The notes: generated by a model not told the origin, from the letters alone. Counted from the first letter of the stretch, positions 32,865-41,832 are shown. The stretch is 64,000 nucleotides of DNA from Erysipelotrichaceae bacterium (GCA_017512285.1 JAFWGU010000024.1:20807-84806), one strand, 5' to 3'. Program-made: numbers and translations.

Positions 32865-33530
32865 TTACTGACCTGTTGAGTCATGGTATCTCTTCATGAT
32901 TGTATACAGCTGATTTGTCATGGCATCCAGAAGGTCTTCATAGGATTTGCTGACCAGCCACTGACCATTCTCATTGAAGACCCTGACAGGATAATTACCG
33001 GAATCATAAGTCTTTCCGGCTCTTCTGCACGCCGTCATGGATTCTTCATAGACCTGCTGATCAGCCCTGGCCAGGTATTCATTAATAAGTTCTGAGTCTT
33101 CCTTGTTCAATGTACCCCAAATGTAACCATAGATTATTTCTGAAACGAACTCCTCACTGTAGCCATCATTTCTCATCAGTCTCTGCACTTCAGTTCGCTT
33201 CTGTAAGCTTGCCTCCTGACTGTTAAGATATAATTCCATGTATCTGCCAATGTCGTAGCCGCTGAAGCGTACGACAACATCCTTGACGTTTTCCCTGTCG
33301 GTATCACTTTCAGCGATGATCTCGTAGGAAACCTTGTACAGCATCCTGTTGATCACTTCAAGTCTTTCATCGCTGAGCTGTAATACTGCAGAAAGAGAAG
33401 ACGGATCTTCCTTTATGCCGTCAAGAAATTCCATGGCTGCATCGGTTGCCGTCTTGGGTTCTTCTGATGAACAGCCGACAAGATTCATGACAATCAGAAC
33501 AGCCAGTAACAGAACTGCCGTTCTCTTCAT
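32865..33530 (-). CDS. Putative lipoprotein, unknown function
   Basis: 221 residues with a lipoprotein signal: MKRTAVLLLAVLIVMNLVGC, lipobox LVGC at about 17-20. The mature region is helical and acidic, with a helical domain (AAMEFLDGIKEDPSSLSAVL) and a C-terminal FNENGQWLVSKSYEDLLDAM block. This pattern is seen in many DUF-type Firmicute lipoproteins with a NTF2-like or DUF5105-like build, but I cannot assign one. AGGTGG lies before the start. It begins 12 bases after the lipoprotein PLP-enzyme gene, so the two are probably one operon. Confidence 0.72.
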   Translation of the reverse strand: MKRTAVLLLAVLIVMNLVGCSSEEPKTATDAAMEFLDGIKEDPSSLSAVLQLSDERLEVINRMLYKVSYEIIAESDTDRENVKDVVVRFSGYDIGRYMELYLNSQEASLQKRTEVQRLMRNDGYSEEFVSEIIYGYIWGTLNKEDSELINEYLARADQQVYEESMTACRRAGKTYDSGNYPVRVFNENGQWLVSKSYEDLLDAMTNQLYTIMKRYHDSTGQ

Positions 33531-33542
33531 TCAGACCACCTG

Positions 33543-35027
33543 TTAATATTCAGGGACGGCTTCCGGATCAGACATCAGAAGTGAATTGTTCTTGGTTGCC
33601 TCAACCGTCTTGGCCAGGATCTCAATGAACTTGTCCACTTCTTCTTCGGTATTGTAGATGCCGAAGCTGACACGGATCATGCCAGGAGTATTCTTGTCAA
33701 TGCAGTTTTCAAATGCGGCAGCTTCCTCATCGGAAATGCCCATCATTCTCCAGACGTACGGATGTGCGCAGAAGGCACCGCGGCGGGTAGCCACACCTGT
33801 GTTTTCACCCAGTTCTCTGGCCAGGATGTATGAGTTGATGTCAGCGAAGTTGAATGTTACGACACCGACTCTGTCTTCAGTATGCTCATAGTCACCGTAG
33901 ATGATGATGTTGTCAATTGTCTTGAGTCCGTCGATCATTCTGCGGATGAGTTTCTGTTCATGTTCGGAAATGGCATCGAAGCCGACTTCTTCCAGAATAT
34001 CGATGGCCTTGGCCATGCCTACTACACCGGCATAGTTCGGTGAACCTGCCTCGTAGACTTCCGGAGCGTTCTTGTACTTGACTTCAGAGTCTCTGACGAT
34101 CTTGACGATGCCGCCGCCATAGAATTCAGGCATGTGGGCGCTTAAGTCTTCCCATGGTCCGATTACGGCGCCGCCGCCATAAGGTGAATACATCTTATGA
34201 GCTGAGAATACCAGGAAGTCGATCGTTTCTTCAGGTGTCTCACCCTTCATTGAGAACTTGCGGTGAGCAACGATCTGAGCTCCGTCAACGATGATCTTGG
34301 CGCCATGGGCATGAGCCATCCTGGCGATCCTGTGAACATCGGTAACATAACCGGTTACGTTTGAAGCGGCTGTTACGGAAACGTACTTGACCTTGCCTTC
34401 GTTTTCTGTCAGCAGTCTTTCGATGTCATCGTAAATGATTCTGCCCTGCTCATCTACTTCAGCGTAGATGACCTTGCAGCGCTCACGCCATGACAGGTCA
34501 TTGGCATGATGTTCCATTCTGGTGCACAGGATCAGGTCGTCTTCACTTTCAACCAGAGCGCTGGCCAGCTTGTTGAGGCCGTCAGTCGTGCTGTTGGCAT
34601 AGAATACGGTATGGTAATCAGGATCGGCTCCAACGAAATTCAGAACCTTGTCACGTACTTCATTGTATATGTCGGTTGAATGGTTGGACTTCTGAGAGAA
34701 GCCACGGCCAATTGAACCGTACATCTTCATTTCATTGTCGACATATTCCATTACAGGCACCAGCGGCGGTGTGGTTGCGGCATTGTCAAAGTTGATAAGC
34801 GGCTGAGTAGTGCCGTCACTGAGCTGTACCGGTTCGTCAACACCGACTACGTACTGTCTGATGTTATCAATGGTATAAACTATCTTTTCAGGTTCCTTGT
34901 CACCCTCATCTTCTGATGGTGTTGGCTCCGGCTTGTCAGGATCAACAGGCTTCTGACATCCGGTGACCAGAGACAGGAACATGAATACTGCCAGTAAGGT
35001 GCATAATAACTTGCTTGTTCTCTTCAT
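33543..35027 (-). CDS. Lipoprotein form of a class V aminotransferase (cysteine-desulfurase-like)
   Basis: 494 residues. An unmistakable lipoprotein signal (KRTSKLLCTLLAVFMFLSLV then lipobox VTGC, Cys24) and an acidic, proline-rich linker (about 27-48) precede a complete fold-type I PLP domain. Key residues are in place: INFDNAATTP, MEHHANDLSW, SNVTGYVTD, IVDGAQIVAHR, PLP Lys278 in FSAHKMYSPYGGGA, and Cys420 in RRGAFCAHPYVW, as in SufS/CsdA/SelCL-type desulfurases. Such enzymes are normally cytoplasmic. GAGGTA precedes the start. Anchoring to the outside face of the membrane is inferred from the lipobox. Confidence 0.9.
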   Translation of the reverse strand: MKRTSKLLCTLLAVFMFLSLVTGCQKPVDPDKPEPTPSEDEGDKEPEKIVYTIDNIRQYVVGVDEPVQLSDGTTQPLINFDNAATTPPLVPVMEYVDNEMKMYGSIGRGFSQKSNHSTDIYNEVRDKVLNFVGADPDYHTVFYANSTTDGLNKLASALVESEDDLILCTRMEHHANDLSWRERCKVIYAEVDEQGRIIYDDIERLLTENEGKVKYVSVTAASNVTGYVTDVHRIARMAHAHGAKIIVDGAQIVAHRKFSMKGETPEETIDFLVFSAHKMYSPYGGGAVIGPWEDLSAHMPEFYGGGIVKIVRDSEVKYKNAPEVYEAGSPNYAGVVGMAKAIDILEEVGFDAISEHEQKLIRRMIDGLKTIDNIIIYGDYEHTEDRVGVVTFNFADINSYILARELGENTGVATRRGAFCAHPYVWRMMGISDEEAAAFENCIDKNTPGMIRVSFGIYNTEEEVDKFIEILAKTVEATKNNSLLMSDPEAVPEY

Positions 35028-35130
35028 CGTTTCGTACCTCTATGAGAATTATTGCTGGAAACTAAATATTTCCCCTAAAATTTATTTTATCATAATGAAT
35101 GTTTTCATTTGAATATGTTTCAGATGAAAA

Positions 35131-35955
35131 TCACTTCATGCCGTTCTTGAACATGGTCATCATCTCATTGGTGAGACTGTGATTTGTTGGCTGAAGGACG
35201 ATGTCTTCCCTTCTGACCCATTCGGCATACTTCAGTTCGGAAGGATCCATCTTAATGGTGTCATCCCCCTCAACGTCGCAATAGTAGCCGATCAGAATGT
35301 CCTGGGCAATGCCCCAGGGCTGAGACTTGTAGTAGGTAATGTTAGTAACCTGCAGTCCTGTTTCCTCCATTACCTCTCTTCTGACGGTTTCTTCCATGGT
35401 TTCTCCGATCTCCGTGAACCCGGCTACCAGGGCATTATGCCCATAGCCATGAGCATACTTTGTCAGTAACAGCCTGTCCCCATTTCTGACTCCGACGATC
35501 ACGGCCGGATTGATCCTGGGGTAGATCACGTTGCCGCACTCAGGACATCTTAATGCCCTTTCCTTAAGATCGTATTCCGTTTTGTGACCGCAGCGTCCGC
35601 AATACCTGTTATCACCGTACCAGCATTCCAGGTGGTAGGCTGTAAACACAGCCAGTACCTTGTAGTTGTCCGCAACGTTTTCTCTGAGAAAACCGTTTAT
35701 CTTCTGAAACTGATATCCTTCAGGGCAATCCTCACTGTCACACATGAAGTAATCATCTTCGTCAATGGAAAACAGATACTGAAATTCACAGCCTTGCGGA
35801 TATTCCCTTACCTTCGGAAACCTGATGTCCTTTTCTGCCGTATTCAGCACGCAAAGAACAGCCCCATCCCTGACGCTCAGTACAACGCTGTCAAGGGAAG
35901 GCTGTCTGTTTTCATAATGGTTATTGAATACATGAGGAGCTATGTCCTGAATCAT
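35131..35955 (-). CDS. nudC: NAD(H) pyrophosphatase NudC (Nudix)
   Basis: 274 residues. A four-Cys zinc ribbon (CGRCGHKTEYDLKERALRCP plus ECG) precedes the Nudix domain, whose box is GFTEIGETMEETVRREVMEE TG-type with REVMEETGL. The family motif SQPW (YYKSQPWGIAQDILIGYYC) is present. NudC hydrolyses NADH and removes NAD caps from RNA. AGGAGG lies before ATG 35955. The start overlaps the stop of the alpha/beta hydrolase gene by 4 bases, so the two are coupled. Confidence 0.93.
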   Translation of the reverse strand: MIQDIAPHVFNNHYENRQPSLDSVVLSVRDGAVLCVLNTAEKDIRFPKVREYPQGCEFQYLFSIDEDDYFMCDSEDCPEGYQFQKINGFLRENVADNYKVLAVFTAYHLECWYGDNRYCGRCGHKTEYDLKERALRCPECGNVIYPRINPAVIVGVRNGDRLLLTKYAHGYGHNALVAGFTEIGETMEETVRREVMEETGLQVTNITYYKSQPWGIAQDILIGYYCDVEGDDTIKMDPSELKYAEWVRREDIVLQPTNHSLTNEMMTMFKNGMK

Positions 35956-36848
35956 TTATGATCCTCCTGCTGAATGAGACGTCTGAAGAAGTCACATTCA
36001 TCCCTGTTGCACCGGGCAGCTTCAGGCAGTTTCATGTTGCAGTGGAAGACGTGTCCCAGAACATGATCCCTGTCGCCATAGTAACGGTATTCCGATCTGA
36101 CGTTCAGCTTTCTCAGGGCTTCATATAAGGGCTTGGCCTGTTCCTTAAGGAAATCTCCCTCTGCCGTCATGACAAATGCCGGCGGGAAACCGGGCTGAAG
36201 GTGATCCATGACGCTGATCATCATTAGTTCCTCAGCAGTTCCCTTATTCGGCAGAAAATCCTTCATTAATCTGGCTGTCAGATCATTCTTCTTGCTTATT
36301 TCTATCTTATATACGCCGCAGTTAAGAGCCACACCCTTAGGCAATAGATCCCTGGTGATTTCTGCCCCAACGGTTGAAGCCAGTCTTTCATCCAGGCACT
36401 GGCAGCAGAACAGTCCCAGCATGTGGGCGCCGGCGCTGTCGCCGACCGCAAAGACGTTATCGGTATCCAGGCCGTACTTCTCACCGTTGGCCTGAACCCA
36501 TCTGAACACGTTTGCCATATCCACCATTGAAGACGGATACTTGTATTTTGGCGCCAGTCTGTAGGTAAAGTTGACTACCGCAAAACCATGCTGAGCCAAA
36601 GACATGCAGTAGTACTGATAAAGTTCCTTGTCACCATATACCCAGCCTCCGCCGTGAACGCTGACAATGACCGGCAGTTTGCTTTCGACGCCTCTTGGTC
36701 TGTAGACGTCCAGGACGTTCCATTCAGCATCATTGCCATACTGAATGTCATCAAAGCGCTGAATGTCCTTCGGCGTGGTAAGCCCTGCATCTCTCTTCTT
36801 ATCGCTACGGGCAAACATGTAGCGGATGGCCATGCTTAACATTGACAT
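35952..36848 (-). CDS. Alpha/beta hydrolase of the hormone-sensitive lipase family
   Basis: 298 residues. The oxyanion motif SVHGGGWVYGD (about 62-72), nucleophile elbow VGDSAGAHML and a C-terminal His in YYGDRDHVLGHVF are present, matching esterases of the HSL group. Asp in MTAEGDFLKEQAKP is the probable third triad member. Cytoplasmic, no signal. Substrates are likely short-chain esters. AGGT precedes the start. It is co-transcribed with the nudC gene (4-base overlap) and follows the nucleotidyltransferase-like gene by 3 bases. Confidence 0.9.
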   Translation of the reverse strand: MSMLSMAIRYMFARSDKKRDAGLTTPKDIQRFDDIQYGNDAEWNVLDVYRPRGVESKLPVIVSVHGGGWVYGDKELYQYYCMSLAQHGFAVVNFTYRLAPKYKYPSSMVDMANVFRWVQANGEKYGLDTDNVFAVGDSAGAHMLGLFCCQCLDERLASTVGAEITRDLLPKGVALNCGVYKIEISKKNDLTARLMKDFLPNKGTAEELMMISVMDHLQPGFPPAFVMTAEGDFLKEQAKPLYEALRKLNVRSEYRYYGDRDHVLGHVFHCNMKLPEAARCNRDECDFFRRLIQQEDHK

Positions 36849-36851
36849 AAG

Positions 36852-37238
36852 CTATACCTCATTTTCCTTCATGTATTCTTCAATTAATCTGATGTCTCTT
36901 TGGTCCTTTTCCCTGCCGAGACCTCTCTTCATTTCCAGCAAGCCCTTAAGGGATATCACCTGATACCCCTCAATTTCAACCGGTTCATCACAGATCCAGC
37001 CTTCAAACACTTCGATCAGTTCCCCGTATCTGAAGCTTCTTCTGCCGTCAGGGCTTGTCTTATGCAGATGTCCGTTTCTTTCCAGAAGATCGGCCATCTC
37101 CTTACTGCAGCCCATGTCTATGTCATGAGTCTGTTCCCTTAGGCCGTATATGACCATGGCTGCTCCGGTTATGATCCAGTACTGCGCAGGATCATAGGGA
37201 AACTGCCTTAACTGTTCCAGTATTTCATTTCTGTTCAT
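36852..37238 (-). CDS. Small nucleotidyltransferase-fold protein
   Basis: 128 residues. IITGAAMVIYGLREQTHDID resembles the minimal nucleotidyltransferase fold (Gly-rich helix start followed by a metal-binding DxD, here DID) of MNT/AbiEii-like proteins. The C-terminal VISLKGLLEMKRGLGREKDQ is the usual helix following that fold, ending RDIRLIEEYM. This fold occurs in antitoxins or toxins of type II/IV systems and in other transferases. It overlaps the upstream 37225-37884 gene by 14 bases. Only a weak GGGAA lies before the start, so translation is probably coupled. Confidence 0.75.
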   Translation of the reverse strand: MNRNEILEQLRQFPYDPAQYWIITGAAMVIYGLREQTHDIDMGCSKEMADLLERNGHLHKTSPDGRRSFRYGELIEVFEGWICDEPVEIEGYQVISLKGLLEMKRGLGREKDQRDIRLIEEYMKENEV

Positions 37239-37884
37239 AGCCGAAGAATTCCCTTAATCCTTCCTTCTCAAGCAATATCTCAGCCGTAAAGCCATAGTGC
37301 CGGGCAGCTGCCAGGCTGACGACATTATCCAGAAATTCTTCATAGGGCAATTCAAACCATTCCTCCGGTATTTCCCTGCGGATGGTACCGCCGTCATTAT
37401 GACCGCCTCCCCACCACCAGGCCTCATCCAGTTCGGCTTCATAGGTGCCGTCATCCATCTTATTGAAAGCGTACCATGAGCACCATTCTCTCATGCCTTC
37501 AGGAGTATGAGGTCCCTCATTGTGCGGGGCATCATGATTCAGAGGAGAATAGTCCGGATCTTTCTTTTCGGCACTGCGTCTGTAGACGCTGAAGCGTTCA
37601 TCTGTTTCCTCAGGCCTGCGTTCCAGTTCCAACGGACCGTTGCGGTATATCTTTCTCTTTCTGCCCTGCACACGGTATTCTTCCTTAATGAGATCTGAGA
37701 ATGCCTTGATCTTCTTCTTGCCGGATATTTCCTTATCAAGCTTAAGAGCCTTCAGTTCCTTTTCAATGTCCCATGGACAGCCCCAGCCCGGGTAATACTG
37801 TATGCTTCCGTCGCTCAACTCATAATATGTTCCAATATCCTTGTCATCGTATCTGACACTGTAATTGTTAACTATTCTTGCCAT
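37225..37884 (-). CDS. Unrecognised protein, 219 aa
   Basis: A soluble protein with a Trp-, Tyr- and acidic-rich composition. Distinct stretches are SDGSIQYYPGWGCPWDIEKE near the N-terminus, the basic ISGKKKIKAFSDLIKEEYRV and QGRKRKIYRN, an acidic and His-rich PDYSPLNHDAPHNEGPHTPE, and the Trp/Gly run ELDEAWWWGGGHNDGGTIRR. I do not recognise a family. GGGGG lies 8 bases before ATG 37884; the frame runs on to 37899. The 14-base overlap with the nucleotidyltransferase-fold gene suggests a functional pair. Confidence 0.7.
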   Translation of the reverse strand: MARIVNNYSVRYDDKDIGTYYELSDGSIQYYPGWGCPWDIEKELKALKLDKEISGKKKIKAFSDLIKEEYRVQGRKRKIYRNGPLELERRPEETDERFSVYRRSAEKKDPDYSPLNHDAPHNEGPHTPEGMREWCSWYAFNKMDDGTYEAELDEAWWWGGGHNDGGTIRREIPEEWFELPYEEFLDNVVSLAAARHYGFTAEILLEKEGLREFFGYEQK

Positions 37885-37910
37885 TCTCAAATCCCCCAAA
37901 ACAATGCTTT

Positions 37911-38420
37911 CTATTTGATTCTGCCTAATAATCTCAGTTTGAACTCTCTGATCTTGCTGGCATGTCTGCTGGTAAAGATGATGCCGATGATGATCATGCC
38001 CATCGCTATGCCTAATCCGAAGCTACCGATGAATTCATATGGCTGCTTATCGCCCAGTTCCAGGAATATTGTCGCCAGATATGCCGTTATTCCAACCAGA
38101 CCGGCAATGAACATCAGGTGCATTCTCCTTAATAATCTTGTCTTTTCCTCATTGCTGTAATCAGCTACCTGTAATACTGTTTCCTTTAATTCTTCGTTCA
38201 TGTGCTCACTTTTCCTTTCTCCACTAAGAATTTCGCGGAGGTCTGCATCGTAAAGATCTGCCAGTTCGATCAGAACATCCAGGTCTGGCATGTTGTAGCC
38301 TGTCTCCCAGCGTGAAACAGTTCTCCTTGCCACTCCAACCTTCTCAGCCAGCTGTTCCTGAGTAAGTCCCTTATCCTTTCTGAGTTCCTGCAGAAATTCT
38401 CCGATTTTGATAAGATTCAT
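37911..38420 (-). CDS. XRE-family regulator with membrane tail
   Basis: 169 residues. A helix-turn-helix domain fills residues about 5-62 (KGLTQEQLAEKVGVARRTVS, RWETGYNMPDLDVLIELADL). After a linker, two membrane helices follow (about 105-125 and 130-152), then a basic end. HTH proteins with a membrane anchor of this type are common in Firmicutes and often sense envelope state or act with a neighbouring transporter. AGGAGG lies 11 bases before the start. Confidence 0.85.
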   Translation of the reverse strand: MNLIKIGEFLQELRKDKGLTQEQLAEKVGVARRTVSRWETGYNMPDLDVLIELADLYDADLREILSGERKSEHMNEELKETVLQVADYSNEEKTRLLRRMHLMFIAGLVGITAYLATIFLELGDKQPYEFIGSFGLGIAMGMIIIGIIFTSRHASKIREFKLRLLGRIK

Positions 38421-38542
38421 GGTTCAATGACCTCCTTTTCGGCTTCAGCATACCGCTGCCGATGATTCTTTAACAGGACACAAAGTGAGCAAATGCCCTG
38501 TTCAGACAAATGAGACAGACCGTGTCTCATAAATTAATAATA

Positions 38543-38737
38543 CTATTTATCCAGCAAACCGTATTCCCGGTACTTTTCCAGCATGAACCGGTAAAACATC
38601 CGGTTGCCGAAGTACTGCTTATAGGTTGCGGTCTTTTCCTTCCCCTGTTCCTTAAGCTCTTTAAGTCTTGTTTCTTCATATTCAGCCTGTCTGACCATGT
38701 CAGCAAGCATTCTTTCAAAAGCTTCCAAGCGTTCCAT
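38543..38737 (-). CDS. Small helical protein, 64 aa
   Basis: 64 residues, highly charged and helical: MERLEAFERMLADMVRQAEY, EETRLKELKEQGKEKTATYK, ending FYRFMLEKYREYGLLDK. The sequence would form a coiled-coil followed by a second helix. Similar small proteins occur in Firmicute mobile elements and phage-like regions, but this is by impression only. GAGGTG lies 6 bases before ATG 38737, which supports translation. Function unknown. Confidence 0.65.
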   Translation of the reverse strand: MERLEAFERMLADMVRQAEYEETRLKELKEQGKEKTATYKQYFGNRMFYRFMLEKYREYGLLDK

Positions 38738-38802
38738 ATTATCACCTCAGGAGTTCTACTGATATAATTTTACATTGTTTTAGCGACAATATGAATTCAA
38801 AC

Positions 38803-38844
38803 AATAAAAAAGCAGCTTTCCGGCAGAACTTCATGAGGAAGCTG
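38803..38844 (-). terminator. Rho-independent terminator
   Basis: Stem GCAGCTTTCC / GGAAGCTGC region (38811-38844) with a 15-base loop, followed on the minus strand by CTTTTTTATTG. It ends the XRE gene at 38898. Confidence 0.65.
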
Positions 38845-38897
38845 CCTTAAAGCTGCAATTGCTTTCATAAAAGGATTTGAAAACTGACTCTCCTTAT

Positions 38898-39428
38898 TCA
38901 GTCTTCTATTGTTCTGAACAGGTTCTGTTTGCACTTTACACTGTATTGCAGAGTATAGGAAGCAGTTCCGGCATTCATTGCATCCTGTATCTTGGTAATC
39001 TCTCTGGTTACGTCTTCAAGATTTCTGTACCAGGCCAGGAACGTCCTCTCCTCACCCCATACTGACTGGTTATTTCCGTCAGAAGCGAACAATGCATATT
39101 TGGGGCTGTTCTTGCCTCCCTTAAACTGCGGGGAACGCATCACTTTTGACACGTTCATGATCACGCCTTCATGCGGTGAAATGATCCTTATCGTATCTGA
39201 TGGTTTACTGTCCCTGGGTTCAGTCGTGGTTTTTTCTTCTGCCAGCAAGCTGTCTAATGAAACATTGAGCTTTCCTGACAGAACCAAAAGCTTGTCTACT
39301 TCAGGATATCCTTCTCCAAGCTCCCACTTTGAGACGGCTTGTCTGCTCACACCCAGCATCTCTGCCAGTTCTTCCTGTGAAAGCTGATTCTTCTTTCGAA
39401 TCGCCTGCAGGTTTTCTCCAAAACTCAT
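38898..39428 (-). CDS. XRE-family regulator with C-terminal unknown domain
   Basis: 176 residues. The N-terminal helix-turn-helix (NQLSQEELAEMLGVSRQAVS, KWELGEGYPEVDKLLVLSGK) fits the XRE family. After a polar linker, residues about 80-176 form a mixed domain of no known family (RIISPHEGVIMNVSKVMRSP, GEERTFLAWYRNLEDVTREI), which may bind a ligand or protein. AGGAGG precedes the start. It is transcribed alone. Confidence 0.85.
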   Translation of the reverse strand: MSFGENLQAIRKKNQLSQEELAEMLGVSRQAVSKWELGEGYPEVDKLLVLSGKLNVSLDSLLAEEKTTTEPRDSKPSDTIRIISPHEGVIMNVSKVMRSPQFKGGKNSPKYALFASDGNNQSVWGEERTFLAWYRNLEDVTREITKIQDAMNAGTASYTLQYSVKCKQNLFRTIED

Positions 39429-39533
39429 GTTAACATCCTCCTTTTAAGGGAAGTATAAATCCGAAACCGCACAGTTTCTACCAACCTCAGTTTGCATTTT
39501 CGCAACCTGAAGTTGCATTTTGCCTGAAAAAGG

Positions 39534-40676
39534 CTAATCAACGGCCCGGCCGTTGATGAATACCTTCTTAATGGCAGTGCTGCTTACCATCGGATCACCA
39601 TCGGTAATTACGATGTCAGCGTCCTTGCCGGTTTCTATTGAACCTACCCGGTCAGAAATTCCTATCTGCTTAGCCGGGTTAATGGTAATGGCTTTCAATG
39701 CCTCAAACGGATCCATGCCGGCCTTGACAGCCAGACCGGCACATAATGGCAGGTATTCCTGTGGAATTACCGGTGAATCGGTAACGATGGATACCTGACA
39801 GCCCTTTGCGGCAAGAATGCCCGGGGTCGTCCAGGACTTGTTCTGCAGTTCGAACTTGCTGGCATGAGTCAGGCTTGGTCCTACGGCTAATGGATATGAG
39901 TATTCAGCCAGCTTATCAGCGATGAGATGCCCTTCGGTAACGTGTTCGATCGTCAGATCAACGTCAAATTCCTTAGCCAGTCTGATGGCGGTAAGGATGT
40001 CATTGGCCTGATGAGCATGTATCTTCAGGGGGATCTCTTTCTTAAGTACCGGAATCATGGCTTCGCACTTGAAGTCAAATGCCGGCTGCTTGAAGATGTC
40101 ATCTCCGGCCTTTTCCTTCTTATTCAGATATTCCCTGGCCTTGAACAGCATGTTTCTGATCACTGATGCCGTGGACATTCTGGCTGCGTTGCCCTTTTCA
40201 CGGTAACAGCGCTTCGGGTTTTCACCCAATGCACACTTCATGGCAACCGGTGTCTTGATGATCATGTCATCAACGCAGTTACCAACGGTCTTTACGGCGA
40301 TCCAGGTACCGCCAATGGCGTTGGCGCTGCCCTGACCGGTAGCTACGCTGGTTACACCGCCTCTGGCTGCGCTTCTTACGGTCGGATCCAATGGATTGAA
40401 GCTGTCCTCGGAACGCAAGTGCGGGGTGCAGATGTCGCCAGGTTCATTGTAGTCGGCACCTTCAAAGCCGATGCCATAGCCATCAAGACCCAGGTGACAG
40501 TGGGCTTCAACAAAGCCCGGATATACGTTTAAACCGGTGGCATCGATCACCTCTTCACCTTCATTAACGGTCAGATCTTTGCCTATTTCAGCAATCTTTC
40601 CGTCAGTTATGCGGATGTCGGCAACGTAAGCCTCCCGGTTTACTGCATCATTAACTGATCCATTCCTAATTATCAT
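39534..40676 (-). CDS. Amidohydrolase (metal-dependent, imidazolonepropionase-like)
   Basis: 380 residues. The metal-binding HxH appears in YPGFVEAHCHLGLDG, a later His in PLKIHAHQAND, and the C-terminal KDADIVITDGDPMVSSTAIK block, all typical of amidohydrolases of the imidazolonepropionase/dipeptidase group. The catalytic Asp is probably in VTDSPVIP. Substrate is probably a cyclic amide or dipeptide-like compound, not determined. AGGAGG precedes the start. A TGATATACT extended -10 lies upstream, so it has its own promoter. Confidence 0.9.
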   Translation of the reverse strand: MIIRNGSVNDAVNREAYVADIRITDGKIAEIGKDLTVNEGEEVIDATGLNVYPGFVEAHCHLGLDGYGIGFEGADYNEPGDICTPHLRSEDSFNPLDPTVRSAARGGVTSVATGQGSANAIGGTWIAVKTVGNCVDDMIIKTPVAMKCALGENPKRCYREKGNAARMSTASVIRNMLFKAREYLNKKEKAGDDIFKQPAFDFKCEAMIPVLKKEIPLKIHAHQANDILTAIRLAKEFDVDLTIEHVTEGHLIADKLAEYSYPLAVGPSLTHASKFELQNKSWTTPGILAAKGCQVSIVTDSPVIPQEYLPLCAGLAVKAGMDPFEALKAITINPAKQIGISDRVGSIETGKDADIVITDGDPMVSSTAIKKVFINGRAVD

Positions 40677-40760
40677 GTGATTATCCTCCTGTTTTCTTCA
40701 GAAATATTAACTGAAGTATATCACCATGAAGGGATCAGTTCATTAAAAATGAATGAATCG

Positions 40761-41717
40761 TTATCCCAGATGTCTGTCTGCGAAGGAGAAGAAGGTCTTC
40801 CAGTACAGCTCCGGATCCTTGGAACTGCTGCGGGCATGAGTCGCACCATCAACAGCCAGCAGTTTCTTTTCCCCCGTAGTGGCGTTGTAGTTCTTCTGCG
40901 CCATCTCATATGGCACGAAGGTATCTTCCGTACCGTGGATCACCAGTAACGGCCTGCTGTTTTTCTGCAACGCCCTGGTGCAGTTGACATTAAAGTAGGA
41001 GAAGCCCAGCTTCATCCTGGTCACCACGTCCCCTGCCAGTAAGACGAATGTCGGATAATGCGTCGTCGTATGGCACTGATAGACGTACTCTTCCATAAGT
41101 GAGGTATAGCCGCAGTCCTCAACGGCACCTACGACATTGTCAGGCAGCTTTTCGCCCAGTGTTAACATTACGGTTGAAGCACCCATGGATATGCCGTAGA
41201 GCAGGATCCTGGCCTCAGGATCACGCTCAACCAGGTACTGTATCCAGTGTACCATGTCATCCTTCTCATACCAGCCCATTGAGGTGTAGTGGCCCTGTGA
41301 TTCGCCATGTCCTCTTGGTTCAACGGCCAGCACATTGTAGCCGTGTTCATGAAGTTTGTGGATTATCGGGCCCATGACGGTCAGATTTGAGGAATATCCG
41401 TAATGGAATATCACATATGAATGTGAGTCGCTCGGATAAAAACGGCTGTGCAGGGTCAGGGTGTCCTGAACGATGTAGGCGTTCTGATAGTTTTCCGGGT
41501 CATCGGAATATCTGCCTGGATCCTGGCATCTGATGCCGGGAGTATACTCTGGCAGGTCTTCCTCGCCTCTGTTCTTCTTCAGGGTCTTGTTGCCTTTGGT
41601 CTTTATTCTGTCCGTATTAAGCGCAGCATCGATGAACATGTTTCCCAGTACCAGGAAACCGGCCACTGATGCCGTTACGGCACCGGCCGCAAAGGTAATG
41701 ATGGTCTTCTTTTTCAT
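40761..41717 (-). CDS. Membrane-anchored alpha/beta hydrolase
   Basis: 318 residues. A single N-terminal hydrophobic segment (TIITFAAGAVTASVAGFLVL) is followed by an alpha/beta-hydrolase domain: YVIFHYGYSSNLT, RGHGESQGHYTSMGWYEKDD, nucleophile elbow YGISMGASTVML, acid Asp in VIHGTEDTFVPYEMA and His in VDGATHARSSS. It matches the YqkD/Fes-type cytoplasmic-membrane hydrolases of Firmicutes. The active site probably faces outward, but orientation is inferred. GAGATG lies upstream of the start. Confidence 0.88.
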   Translation of the reverse strand: MKKKTIITFAAGAVTASVAGFLVLGNMFIDAALNTDRIKTKGNKTLKKNRGEEDLPEYTPGIRCQDPGRYSDDPENYQNAYIVQDTLTLHSRFYPSDSHSYVIFHYGYSSNLTVMGPIIHKLHEHGYNVLAVEPRGHGESQGHYTSMGWYEKDDMVHWIQYLVERDPEARILLYGISMGASTVMLTLGEKLPDNVVGAVEDCGYTSLMEEYVYQCHTTTHYPTFVLLAGDVVTRMKLGFSYFNVNCTRALQKNSRPLLVIHGTEDTFVPYEMAQKNYNATTGEKKLLAVDGATHARSSSKDPELYWKTFFSFADRHLG

Positions 41718-41799
41718 ATTGTCATCTCTATTCTATCTACCTTAATTATACATTTGTTTGGCAATACTATTAAGACAGTAACAGTGCATATTTTCACAA

Positions 41800-41828
41800 A
41801 GTAAAAGGACCCGGTATATTCAGGTCCT
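41800..41828 (-). terminator. Rho-independent terminator
   Basis: Stem AGGACC / GGTCCT (41806-41828) with an 11-base loop, then TTTTAC on the minus strand, ending the purine operon. Confidence 0.65.
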
Positions 41829-41832
41829 GTGT

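Noticed and set aside
38420..39428. Two XRE regulators and a small protein as a prophage or ICE remnant
   Set aside because: No integrase, excisionase, attachment repeats or structural genes around. Both regulators have ordinary chromosomal neighbours, so this is not enough.
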